Below are positions 7,856-15,303 of a stretch of DNA of 23,239 bases, piece by piece; within the stretch, counting starts at the first letter, position 1; the number at the start of each line of letters is the position of its first letter. The position numbers and the translations under genes are program-made. This stretch comes from Faucicola sp937889485 (lineage in GTDB: Bacteria > Pseudomonadota > Gammaproteobacteria > Pseudomonadales > Moraxellaceae). The notes beneath the pieces were generated by a model, which searched no databases, was not told where the DNA came from, and saw only the letters and a program-made list of their open reading frames with translations. The DNA lies in NCBI GenBank assembly GCA_051653685.1, contig JBOFWQ010000135.1, positions 1 to 23,239 of the forward strand, in the 5' to 3' direction.

Positions 7856-7872
7856 TTGGCACTGTAATTGCA
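7856..7872 (+). promoter_or_regulatory. Sigma-54 (RpoN) -24/-12 promoter upstream of ntrB
   Basis: TTGGCAC (7856-7862), five nt, TTGCA (7868-7872). The invariant GG (7858-7859) and GC (7870-7871) are exactly 10 nt apart, as RpoN requires, and nearly every consensus base is present. The predicted transcript start is near 7883, about 19 nt before the ATG at 7902. RpoN promoters need an enhancer-binding protein, and the operon encodes one, NtrC, so autoregulation is likely. I could not identify clear NtrC enhancer sites by eye. Confidence 0.75.
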
Positions 7873-7901
7873 GCATAATTAACCATACTTTACCCAACCC
7901 A

Positions 7902-9155
7902 ATGACTAAAACCCCAATGATAACACCCAACACGCCTTCACAACCCCTTGAAAACACACCCTTATTAACCCCTGTCATCAACACCCTATTAACAGGCGTT
8001 ATCATTGCCGACGACAATTTTCGCTGTGTGTATATGAATACCGCGGCGGAGCAAATTTTATCCATCAGCCAACTAAACCTTATCAACGCAGATATTATTG
8101 AACTATTAACCCCGATTCACCATGATACCAACGCCAGCCCTGCCCCAGCACCCAACGCTCAAGCACGAGAAAACGCCAAAAACACGCTGATTCAGCAGTT
8201 TGCTAACACCAAAAAAATGCACCAGACCTTTATCCACCATAATTGCACCATTTTAGGGCTCAGCAAAAAAGAGTATTCTGCCCCAATTTTAGTAGATTTT
8301 GGGGTATCAGCCCTAGAAACTGCCACAGGATTTTATTATTTGGTCGAAATGTGGGCAAAAGACACCGAAAGTCGTATCCAACAAGAGCAATACCTACATG
8401 ACCAACACCATACCACCCGTCAACTCATTCGTAATATGGCACATGAGGTCAAAAACCCCTTGGCGGGCATACTGGGCGCAAGCCAACTGTTGGAAAAAAA
8501 TTTTCAACAACTCCTGCAAGCTGATAACAGCCGTACAATGAGAACAGCGGATAACCTAGAAAAAAAGACCAAAAAAATTGCCACCTACCTACAAATTATC
8601 ATGGATGAAACACGTCGGCTCAATAACTTAGTTACTCAGCTATTAGGTACCCCAAGCTTGCCACACTGGCAAAGACTCAATATCCACGAACCCTTGCAGC
8701 ACGCCCTCACCCTAACCGAACTACAGCACCCGCACATTCGCCTTTGCCGTGATTATGACTTATCATTACCAGAAATCACTGCCGATAAAGACCAACTTAT
8801 TCAAGTATTTATCAATATTCTCAATAATGCCACGCAAGCGCTTAATGAAAATTGCATTAATCAACCCAAAATTACTGTGCGTAGCCGCATTCATCACCAA
8901 CAAACCATTGGAGAAATTCGCCATAAAAGCGTGCTACGTATCGACATCATAGACAATGGGACTGGCATTGATAGCCAGTTATTGCCAAAGATTTTTTATC
9001 CGTTGGTGACAGGTCGTGACCAAGGTACAGGTCTTGGGTTAGCGCTGGTGCAAGATATCGTGCAGCGCCACGGTGGACTTGTCACAGTAAACTCACAAGT
9101 GGGTGAAACCGTTTTTAGCATTTTTTTGCCTTGGCAATCTACAGCTAACCATTGA
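7902..9155 (+). CDS. glnL: Nitrogen-regulation sensor histidine kinase NtrB (GlnL)
   Basis: NtrB phosphorylates and dephosphorylates NtrC in response to nitrogen status, normally through PII. The 417-residue protein has an N-terminal PAS domain (about 22-150) with VIIADDNFRCVYMNTAAEQIL, an H-box LIRNMAHEVKNPLAG with phospho-acceptor His181, an N-box around Asn309 (QVFINILNNATQAL), G1 DNGTGID (351-357) and G2 GTGLGLALV (375-383). It is cytoplasmic, with no membrane helix. A roughly 25-residue Lys/Gln-rich insert (about 200-228) lies between the H-box helix and the second helix. The frame is open back to 7695, but that ATG is inside the receptor's terminator. The ATG at 7902 lies just behind the sigma-54 promoter but has no good Shine-Dalgarno; the ATG at 7917 is an alternative. 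Confidence 0.92.
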   Translation: MTKTPMITPNTPSQPLENTPLLTPVINTLLTGVIIADDNFRCVYMNTAAEQILSISQLNLINADIIELLTPIHHDTNASPAPAPNAQARENAKNTLIQQFANTKKMHQTFIHHNCTILGLSKKEYSAPILVDFGVSALETATGFYYLVEMWAKDTESRIQQEQYLHDQHHTTRQLIRNMAHEVKNPLAGILGASQLLEKNFQQLLQADNSRTMRTADNLEKKTKKIATYLQIIMDETRRLNNLVTQLLGTPSLPHWQRLNIHEPLQHALTLTELQHPHIRLCRDYDLSLPEITADKDQLIQVFINILNNATQALNENCINQPKITVRSRIHHQQTIGEIRHKSVLRIDIIDNGTGIDSQLLPKIFYPLVTGRDQGTGLGLALVQDIVQRHGGLVTVNSQVGETVFSIFLPWQSTANH

Positions 9156-9200
9156 CTTAGCTTAGTAGCAATTGGCATGATACTAAACATATAAAATGCC

Positions 9201-9226
9201 GCTAATATAATCGTTATAATCTTAGC
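9201..9226. promoter_or_regulatory. Imperfect palindrome with TATAAT between ntrB and ntrC
   Basis: In the 116-bp gap before ntrC, GCTAA (9201-9205) pairs with TTAGC (9222-9226) and TATAA (9206-9210) pairs with TTATA (9214-9218), giving an imperfect dyad around TCG. A perfect TATAAT (9215-9220) lies inside it but no good -35 precedes it. It may be an internal ntrC promoter or a protein-binding site; the evidence is modest. Confidence 0.35.
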
Positions 9227-9271
9227 AACCCGTGCAATAACCGACCATAATTTTCAAAATAAGGTAAAGCA

Positions 9272-10921
9272 ATGACAGCCGTTTCTGATCCTACGTTCAC
9301 CCCCTCACAACCTTTGGTTTGGGTCATTGATGACGATAGCGCCTTACGTACGATTTTGGAAGACACCCTCACTGATAGTGGCTATGATGTCAAAACATTT
9401 GGTAATGCCCAAACTGCGTGGCAAACGTTAGAGCATCTCAAGAATACCCCCATGATAACCGCCAACTTACCTGCAGTTATTATCACCGATATTCGCATGC
9501 CCATGATGAACGGGCTTGTGCTGAGCGAAAAAATTCAACAGCATTTTTCTAGCATTCCCATCATTGTCATGACCGCACATGCCGATGTGCAGTCTGCGGT
9601 GGATAGTTATCAAGCAGGTGCCTTTGATTATCTACCAAAACCCTTTGATTTAGAGGATGCCATTCATGTGGTCAACAAAGCTTACCAGCAACATAGCCAG
9701 CAGCACGCCCCACCAATTGTAACGGCGCTTGGGGCTGATACCCCTGCCTCAGCCGTGCACCACCAACCTGCAGCCACACAACCAGCCAGCGCGCTTGCTA
9801 ATGTTGACCCCGATATTCCTCATCCCTCGGGCATTATCGGGCAATCACTTGCCATGCAAAAAGTTTTTCGAGCGATAGGGCGGTTATCTCACATGCCTAT
9901 GACCGTATTAATTACAGGCGAATCAGGCACAGGCAAAGAGCTGATTGCCAGTGCGCTGCACCAACACTCGCCCCGAAAAAACAAACCATTCATCGCCCTA
10001 AATATGGCCGCCATCCCCCACGATTTGATAGAAGCAGAACTATTTGGACATGAAAAAGGGGCATTTACAGGCGCAAGCAATACGCGACAAGGACGGTTTG
10101 AACAAGCGCATGGCGGTACGCTGTTTTTGGATGAAATTGGCGACATGCCACTACCCACCCAAACCCGACTATTACGGGTCTTGGCAAATGGCGAATTTTA
10201 TCGGGTTGGTGGACTCAAACCCATCAAAGTAGATGTGCGCATCATTGCCGCCACCCACCAAAATCTAGAAGACCTGGTCAGACAAGGCAGATTTCGGGAG
10301 GATTTGTTTTATCGCCTAAATGTCATTCGTTTGTCACTGCCTGCCCTACGTGAGCGTCAAGAGGATATTCCCCTGCTTATCCAGTTTTTTATGCAGCATA
10401 TTGCCAAAATCACCCAAACTGTACCAAAAACCATCACCCCACATGCTATGACAATGTTGCAGCACTATCCGTGGCAAGGCAATGTACGTCAACTAGAAAA
10501 CACCTGCCGCTGGCTTACAGTGATGACCACAGGTCATACCATTGTGCCAACAGACTTACCACCCGAGATTTTGCACGCGTTTGACAACGCCGCCACCTTA
10601 GCGACAAAGCCAGCCACGTTGGCAGAAAAACCGCCCACCAGCATCGTTACACCGCACACCCACCTAACAAGCGCGCCCAATGAGGCACCTCCTACACAAG
10701 ACTGGGTGACCCCCTTGCAGCATTGGGCAAAAATTGCATTGGCAAAAGGGCAACAAGATATTTTACAAACCGCCTATCCCATCTTTGAAAAATGCCTGCT
10801 TGAAGTCGCCTTACATCATACTGACCAGCACAAAGGACAAGCGGCAGACCTACTAGGCTGGGGGCGCAACACCGTCACTCGTAAATACCAACAGCTAATA
10901 GAAGGGAAAACGGTCAAATAA
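9272..10921 (+). CDS. glnG: Nitrogen-regulation response regulator NtrC (sigma-54 activator)
   Basis: NtrC activates RpoN-dependent nitrogen-assimilation promoters when phosphorylated by NtrB. Receiver domain (15-135): acidic pocket Asp20-22, phospho-acceptor Asp73 in ITDIRMP, Thr101 and Lys123. AAA+ domain (about 185-430): Walker A GESGTGKE (216-223), the sigma-54-contacting GAFTGA loop (263-268), Walker B LFLDEIGD (284-291), later FYRLNVIRLSLPALRER. C-terminal Fis-type helix-turn-helix GQAADLLGWGRNTVTRKYQQL (about 522-542). At 549 residues it is longer than E. coli NtrC (469) because the receiver-AAA linker (140-185) and the segment before the DNA-binding domain (about 440-490) are long and Ala/Pro/Thr/His-rich. 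AAGG (9261-9264) precedes the ATG by 7 nt. It is second in the ntrB-ntrC-kinase operon. Confidence 0.96.
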   Translation: MTAVSDPTFTPSQPLVWVIDDDSALRTILEDTLTDSGYDVKTFGNAQTAWQTLEHLKNTPMITANLPAVIITDIRMPMMNGLVLSEKIQQHFSSIPIIVMTAHADVQSAVDSYQAGAFDYLPKPFDLEDAIHVVNKAYQQHSQQHAPPIVTALGADTPASAVHHQPAATQPASALANVDPDIPHPSGIIGQSLAMQKVFRAIGRLSHMPMTVLITGESGTGKELIASALHQHSPRKNKPFIALNMAAIPHDLIEAELFGHEKGAFTGASNTRQGRFEQAHGGTLFLDEIGDMPLPTQTRLLRVLANGEFYRVGGLKPIKVDVRIIAATHQNLEDLVRQGRFREDLFYRLNVIRLSLPALRERQEDIPLLIQFFMQHIAKITQTVPKTITPHAMTMLQHYPWQGNVRQLENTCRWLTVMTTGHTIVPTDLPPEILHAFDNAATLATKPATLAEKPPTSIVTPHTHLTSAPNEAPPTQDWVTPLQHWAKIALAKGQQDILQTAYPIFEKCLLEVALHHTDQHKGQAADLLGWGRNTVTRKYQQLIEGKTVK

Positions 10922-10930
10922 TCCGCCGTT

Positions 10931-11965
10931 ATGCCCATGCCCCAACACAGCAGCGCCTATCTTAGCCACTTACAGCCATTAGCGGCTAGCAACAAGCATA
11001 ACCATAGCTTACTTTGGCGAGGCTTGCTAAAGCGAAATTGGCTAAAGCAAGTTGACGCAAGCCACCAACCAAAAGATGCGATTGACGCGCCCATCCCTGT
11101 TTTTATCAAGCAATTGCAGCAGGGTTATCGCCCCTACCACCTGCAGCAGTTACAGCAAGAGGTGATGACCCTGCAAAGCTGCCAATCCTTGGCAATCGCG
11201 CCGTACCCTAGCGTTCACGCCCGCATTGGCATACCAACCCTGTACGCCGCCTCTACCAGCCAGCCCCTGCACCATGGGTTGATAATAGAAGATTGTGTTA
11301 ACAGTTATGTTAAAGAAAGTGTTAAAAATAGCGATCTGTTAGCGCCTTATCCTTATATTGTCATGTCTTATCACGCGGGCGACAACTTAAAAACCTTAAT
11401 TACCAGCGCCAACTTTAATATAAGCGTTGCCCAAAAAATACGTATTTTTGTGCAACTATGCCAGTTAGTGCAGCGCTTTCACCAAATCGGTTATTTGCAC
11501 CTAGATTTAAAACCCAGCAATGTTATCGTCACCAACCCCAACGCCCCTAACCCTCAGCTCATCATGGTTGATTTTGGTTTAAGTCTTGCTATTGTAGTCC
11601 CCCCCACAACGACGCCCACCACTCAATACACCGCTGGCACCCCCGCTTATATGAGCCCTGAGCGCTTTACAGGCAAAGTGCCAGACCCAAGAAGTGATTA
11701 TTACAGTTTGGGCATTATTTTTTACGAGTTGCTAACGGGCGTTTTACCGTTCCAAGCGCAGGACTTTCGTGGCTGGGCGGTGGCACATTGTCAAACCGAG
11801 GTACCTATTATTAGCAAATCTATTTTTTGTCACACTAACAATTGGGACAGCCTTGCCTATCAAATTTGCCAATCAGTACTAGATGCCCTACTTGCCAAGC
11901 ACATTTATCACCGAACCAACTCACTTATGCCCATCATTAGCGCACTAAATTGCTTAATAAAGTAA
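10931..11965 (+). CDS. Atypical serine/threonine protein kinase linked to ntrBC
   Basis: A soluble 344-residue Hanks-type kinase-like protein with no membrane or sensor domain. Visible motifs are VFIK (57-60, the ATP-anchoring Lys), a helix-C Glu (Glu77 in QQEV), the catalytic loop HLDLKPSN (190-197), DFG (214-216), GTPAYMSPE (236-244) and SDYYSLGIIFYELLTG (255-270). The catalytic residues Lys60, Glu77, Asp192, Asn197 and Asp214 are therefore all present. Odd points: HRD is HLD, making it a non-RD kinase, and no glycine-rich loop is recognisable before Lys60. Its ATG is 9 bp after the ntrC stop with a weak Shine-Dalgarno, which suggests co-transcription and perhaps translational coupling. NtrB, NtrC or another nitrogen-control protein could be its substrate, but nothing in the sequence shows this. 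Confidence 0.85.
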   Translation: MPMPQHSSAYLSHLQPLAASNKHNHSLLWRGLLKRNWLKQVDASHQPKDAIDAPIPVFIKQLQQGYRPYHLQQLQQEVMTLQSCQSLAIAPYPSVHARIGIPTLYAASTSQPLHHGLIIEDCVNSYVKESVKNSDLLAPYPYIVMSYHAGDNLKTLITSANFNISVAQKIRIFVQLCQLVQRFHQIGYLHLDLKPSNVIVTNPNAPNPQLIMVDFGLSLAIVVPPTTTPTTQYTAGTPAYMSPERFTGKVPDPRSDYYSLGIIFYELLTGVLPFQAQDFRGWAVAHCQTEVPIISKSIFCHTNNWDSLAYQICQSVLDALLAKHIYHRTNSLMPIISALNCLIK

Positions 11966-11971
11966 AAAATC

Positions 11972-12009
11972 ACTTTTTTGCATTTTTTTTGCATTTTTTT
12001 AAAAAAAGT
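11972..12009 (+). terminator. Possible AT-only hairpin downstream of the kinase gene
   Basis: ACTTTTTT (11972-11979) can pair with AAAAAAGT (12002-12009) around two copies of GCATTTTTTT. The stem has almost no GC, so its terminator role is doubtful, but nothing else between the kinase stop and the tRNA promoter looks like a terminator. Confidence 0.3.
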
Positions 12010-12011
12010 AC

Positions 12012-12039
12012 TTGCCATATTTTTAAAACTCTATATAAT
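12012..12039 (+). promoter_or_regulatory. Sigma-70 promoter of tRNA-Leu
   Basis: TTGCCA (12012-12017), a 16-nt spacer and a perfect TATAAT (12034-12039) lie about 44 nt before the tRNA 5' end. This is the closest sigma-70 consensus match in the window, as expected for a stable-RNA gene. Confidence 0.8.
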
Positions 12040-12082
12040 AGCCAACCACAAAGACACATAGTCAAACACTGAGTTAGCTCAT

Positions 12083-12167
12083 GGGGCTGTGGCGAAATTG
12101 GTAGACGCACTGGATTTAGGTTCCAGCGCCGCGAGGTGTAAGAGTTCGAGTCTCTTCAGCCCCACCA
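12083..12167 (+). tRNA. tRNA-Leu, anticodon UAG
   Basis: The 85-nt gene folds as a class II tRNA. Acceptor GGGGCTG (12083-12089) pairs with CAGCCCC (12157-12163), discriminator A at 12164 and encoded CCA at 12165-12167. The anticodon stem CTGGA/TCCAG encloses loop TTTAGGT (anticodon TAG, reading CUN codons). A long variable arm follows, and the T-arm is AAGAG/CTCTT around TTCGAGT. The gene stands alone between its own promoter and terminator. Confidence 0.97.
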
Positions 12168-12190
12168 CTCACTAATGTGTCTAATAGATT

Positions 12191-12214
12191 AACCTGCAGC
12201 TAGCAGGTTTTTTT
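12191..12214 (+). terminator. Intrinsic terminator of tRNA-Leu
   Basis: Stem AACCTGC (12191-12197) and GCAGGTT (12203-12209), 5-nt loop, then a T-run to 12214. It lies 23 nt after the CCA end. Confidence 0.88.
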
Positions 12215-12287
12215 ATGTCTAGAAAATACCGTAACCTTATATAACCGCAAAAAAATTGAGCTTACTGTACACACCCTTATCGGACAC

Positions 12288-12312
12288 AAAAAAGGCGCTT
12301 ATTAGGCGCCTT
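12288..12312 (-). terminator. Intrinsic terminator of clpA
   Basis: AAGGCGC (12292-12298) and GCGCCTT (12306-12312) form a 7-bp GC-rich stem with a 7-nt loop. The A-run at 12288-12293 gives the U-tract on the minus strand. It lies about 55 nt past the clpA stop. Confidence 0.85.
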
Positions 12313-12366
12313 GCGATGATCAGAGCATCAATATAGTTTCTGATTGAGTAGCTGTTAGGTATGATA

Positions 12367-14685
12367 TCACACATCATCAGTCTGTTTTTCGGTAACCGTG
12401 ATAAGTTCAATGCCCTGCTTGTCTTTTGTCAGACGAATAGACACCGTCCCACCATTGACCAAATCACCAAATAGTATTTGCTCCGCCAGCGGTTTTTTGA
12501 TTTCATCTTGAATGAGTCGGTTCATGGGTCTTGCTCCCATCAAGCGATCATACCCTTTTTGTGCCAAGTATTCACGTACCGCGTCATCAATTTCTAGTAC
12601 CACTTTTTTGTCATCAAGCTGCGCCTGTAATTCTACCAAAAATTTATCTACTACTGAGATAATCACGTTTTTATCCAGTGGGTTAAATTGGATAATCGCG
12701 TCCAACCGATTACGAAATTCTGGGGTAAATACGCGTTTTAATGCCTCGGTATTATCGCGGCTGTGGTCTTGCTTGGTAAAGCCCATACTATTACGACTGA
12801 TGCTATCGGCGCCCACATTGGTGGTCATGATTAAGATCACTTGTTTAAAACTCGCCGTGCGTCCGTTGTTATCGGTTAGGGCGCCATGATCCATCACTTG
12901 TAAGAGTAAATTAAACACATCAGGGTGTGCTTTTTCAATCTCATCAAGTAACAATACGCAATGTGGAAACTGGTTAATCTTTTCGGTTAGTAAGCCGCCT
13001 TGGTCAAAACCTACGTAGCCAGGCGGCGCACCAATGAGCCGCGAGGCGGTATGTGCTTCCATATATTCTGACATATCAAAACGTACCAACTCAATACCCA
13101 ACAAATTGGCAAGCTGGCGGCTTACTTCAGTTTTACCAACGCCTGTAGGGCCTGCAAACATGAATGAACCAATGGGCTTATCGTCAGGTTTTAGCCCCGC
13201 ACGAGACAGCTTGATGGCATCCGCTAAGCTCTTGATCGCCTCATCTTGTCCAAACACCAAATGTTTGAGATTGCCTTCTAGCTGCTGTAGGGTGCTTTTA
13301 TCATCGGTTGACACAGATTTTGGCGGAATACGCGCAATTTTTGAGACAATATATTCAATCTGTGCCACGTCGATGATGGCGCTGGATTTGCCGTCTGAGT
13401 CTGGGCTAGCGTTGTCTGGGTTAACGTTTGGTTGGCTAAGATGCGATGAATCTTGCTGCAAGCGCACAAATGCCCCCGCTTCATCAATCACATCGATCGC
13501 TTTATCGGGTAAAAAACGCTCGTGAATGTGCTTCATTGCCAAGTGTACCGCGCTTTGCAATGCTTGATCAGTGTAGGTAACGTGATGAAAGGCTTCATAT
13601 TGGGGTTTGAGACCGCGCAGGATGTCAATAGTTTCATCAATACTGGGTTCACTGACGTCAATTTTTTGAAAACGGCGACTCAGCGCGTGGTCTTTTTCAA
13701 ATACTTGCCGATATTCGGTAAACGTGGTGGAGCCAATACAGCGAAGCTCGCCTGATGCTAAGGCGGGTTTGATTAGGTTAGATACGTCCATATTGCTGCT
13801 CATAGAAGAGCCCGCGCCAATAATCATATGAATTTCATCAATAAATAAAATGGCGTTGGGCTTGGCTTTGATTGCATCTAAGAGGGCTTTCATGCGTTTT
13901 TCAAAATCGCCTCGGTATTTGGTACCCGCCACCAACGCCCCAATATCAAGGCTATATACCACGCAGCCCTCAAGCGGCTTGGGTGCTTGGTTATTGACAA
14001 TTAGCCATGCTAAGCCTTCAGCAATCGAGGTTTTGCCCACGCCTGGATCCCCGACCAAAAGTGGGTTATTTTTTCGGCGGCGGCACAGTATTTGTGCAGT
14101 ACGCTCAATTTCTACGTGACGCCCGATTAATGGATCAGTGCCGCCTGTAGCGGCTTTTTGATTGAGATTAACCGCATATTCTACCAAGGGGTCTTTGCTG
14201 GTTTTTTCATGGCTCTCTTCAGCGTCAGGGGCAGTGCTTTTATCGGCAGCTTTTTTGTCCTGACCATGCGAGAGATATTGGGTCAGCTCAAGACGGGTAA
14301 CGCCTTGTTTTTTTAGCAAATATACCGCGTAGGTGTCGTGTTCTGAAAACATAGATACTAGCAGATCCGAGCCTTCTACCAAACGGGTATTAGCAACTGA
14401 CTGCACATGAAAAATGGCACGCTGCAAAATGCGATCAAAACTGCGCGTAGGCTGAGGCGAGTAATCCTCATTAACATCCACGCTAGGGGTATGCTCTTCA
14501 ATATATTGGGTCAGATCTTTGTCTAGCTGCTCCACATTGACAGCACAAGCAACCAGCGCCTCGATGGCGTTTTCGTTATCTAACAGCGCTAGCAGTAAAT
14601 GCTCAACAGTCAAATACTCGTGTGAGCGTTGCTTGGCAAGTGTGACGACCAGCCGTAATGTACTTTGTAACTCTAAACTCAACAT
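12367..14685 (-). CDS. clpA: ATP-dependent Clp protease ATPase subunit ClpA
   Basis: ClpA unfolds substrates, including N-degron proteins delivered by ClpS, and threads them into ClpP. The 772-residue protein (758 in E. coli) has the ClpA/B N-domain repeats (1-140), an acidic linker (141-165), AAA module 1 with Walker A GDPGVGKT (212-219) and Walker B LFIDEIH (280-286), and AAA module 2 with Walker A GPTGVGKT (512-519), pore loop GYVG (556-559) and Walker B LLLDEIEKAH (578-587). There is no ClpB middle coiled coil. A Ser/Asp/Asn-rich insert (about 410-437) lies between the modules. The ClpP-docking tripeptide at the IGL position reads MGF (634-636). AAGGA precedes the ATG by 6 nt. It lies downstream of clpS, with its own promoter and terminator. 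Confidence 0.97.
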   Translation of the reverse strand: MLSLELQSTLRLVVTLAKQRSHEYLTVEHLLLALLDNENAIEALVACAVNVEQLDKDLTQYIEEHTPSVDVNEDYSPQPTRSFDRILQRAIFHVQSVANTRLVEGSDLLVSMFSEHDTYAVYLLKKQGVTRLELTQYLSHGQDKKAADKSTAPDAEESHEKTSKDPLVEYAVNLNQKAATGGTDPLIGRHVEIERTAQILCRRRKNNPLLVGDPGVGKTSIAEGLAWLIVNNQAPKPLEGCVVYSLDIGALVAGTKYRGDFEKRMKALLDAIKAKPNAILFIDEIHMIIGAGSSMSSNMDVSNLIKPALASGELRCIGSTTFTEYRQVFEKDHALSRRFQKIDVSEPSIDETIDILRGLKPQYEAFHHVTYTDQALQSAVHLAMKHIHERFLPDKAIDVIDEAGAFVRLQQDSSHLSQPNVNPDNASPDSDGKSSAIIDVAQIEYIVSKIARIPPKSVSTDDKSTLQQLEGNLKHLVFGQDEAIKSLADAIKLSRAGLKPDDKPIGSFMFAGPTGVGKTEVSRQLANLLGIELVRFDMSEYMEAHTASRLIGAPPGYVGFDQGGLLTEKINQFPHCVLLLDEIEKAHPDVFNLLLQVMDHGALTDNNGRTASFKQVILIMTTNVGADSISRNSMGFTKQDHSRDNTEALKRVFTPEFRNRLDAIIQFNPLDKNVIISVVDKFLVELQAQLDDKKVVLEIDDAVREYLAQKGYDRLMGARPMNRLIQDEIKKPLAEQILFGDLVNGGTVSIRLTKDKQGIELITVTEKQTDDV

Positions 14686-14717
14686 ACCAAGTCCTTAATG
14701 CGATTACAATATATCTA

Positions 14718-14740
14718 TTTTGATTATCGAAAAATCAAAA
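14718..14740. promoter_or_regulatory. Perfect inverted repeat in the clpA leader
   Basis: TTTTGATT (14718-14725) and AATCAAAA (14733-14740) are perfect 8-bp arms around a 7-nt centre. It lies between the candidate clpA promoter and the clpA Shine-Dalgarno, so it could be an operator or an RNA hairpin in the 5' leader. There is no T-run after it on the minus strand that would make it a terminator. Confidence 0.5.
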
Positions 14741-14751
14741 CGACTAAAAGT

Positions 14752-14779
14752 ACTATAAGGCTGAAATTGACAAAATCAA
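14752..14779 (-). promoter_or_regulatory. Candidate sigma-70 promoter of clpA
   Basis: On the minus strand TTGATT (14779-14774), a 16-nt spacer and TATAGT (14757-14752) lie about 66 nt before the clpA start. This means clpA need not depend on the clpS transcript. Confidence 0.55.
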
Positions 14780-14824
14780 GGTGAGTGAAACAGCAGGAAG
14801 ATTAAAGCCCCAAAAAAAACTGCG

Positions 14825-15142
14825 CTAGGCTTGTGGTTCAATTTGGGTTAATAAAGGATAACCTGCTTGACGAGCAGCGCGGTTGACGGTTTGGGCTTTG
14901 GTTTCGGCAATATCTTTTGGGTAAACGCCTGCAATCCCCTTGCCCTCATGATGAATGGCAAGCATGATGGTAACAGCATTGTCCAAATCATGCCTAAAAT
15001 GGGTTTGTAGCATCTCTACTACAAATTCCATTGGTGTGTAATCATCATTGTACATTACCACCGCGTACATTTGGGGTTTTTTAAGCTCTGGGTCTGCCAA
15101 TAGCACGTCTTCTATGTGTGACGGCTGCGGCTCTCCTGCCAT
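14825..15142 (-). CDS. clpS: ATP-dependent Clp protease adaptor ClpS
   Basis: ClpS binds N-terminal destabilising residues and delivers these proteins to ClpA. From the chosen start it has 105 residues (106 in E. coli). The MYAVVMYNDDYTPMEFVVEML core carries the Asn-Asp-Asp that binds the substrate alpha-amino group. LAIHHEGKGIAGVYPKDIAETKA (61-83) holds the conserved His64 and the ClpA-contact region. The frame is open to an ATG at 15271, which would add 43 residues not typical of ClpS. A candidate promoter at 15304-15333 would start RNA near 15297, so the longer form is possible. The ATG at 15142 has TAGG about 5 nt upstream and gives the family length. It lies upstream of clpA on the same strand. 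Confidence 0.9.
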   Translation of the reverse strand: MAGEPQPSHIEDVLLADPELKKPQMYAVVMYNDDYTPMEFVVEMLQTHFRHDLDNAVTIMLAIHHEGKGIAGVYPKDIAETKAQTVNRAARQAGYPLLTQIEPQA

Positions 15143-15303
15143 ATCGCCTAATCTGATCGGCAACTGAGCCGCAGGGCGGCTTGGTAACCTAGTAGCAAAA
15201 TGCCAGTCATAACCCCGTACTTGGCAAATTAGAGGCTTAGGCAAGAAATCATATACAAAAAAAAGATGCATAACGCTCGTTAGTCATAAACAAAAATAAA
15301 AAA

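Noticed and set aside
7695..7901. In-frame 69-codon N-terminal extension of ntrB starting at ATG 7695
   Set aside because: The ATG lies inside the stem of the TonB-receptor terminator and upstream of both operon promoters, and the translated segment has no PAS or other domain character.
12083..12214. tRNA-Leu as an integration (att) site
   Set aside because: No integrase, no displaced repeat of the tRNA 3' end and no foreign-looking genes were seen on either side.
13034..13525. 163-codon open frame on the plus strand inside clpA
   Set aside because: It lies wholly opposite well-conserved ClpA AAA coding sequence and has no recognisable protein features or ribosome-binding site.
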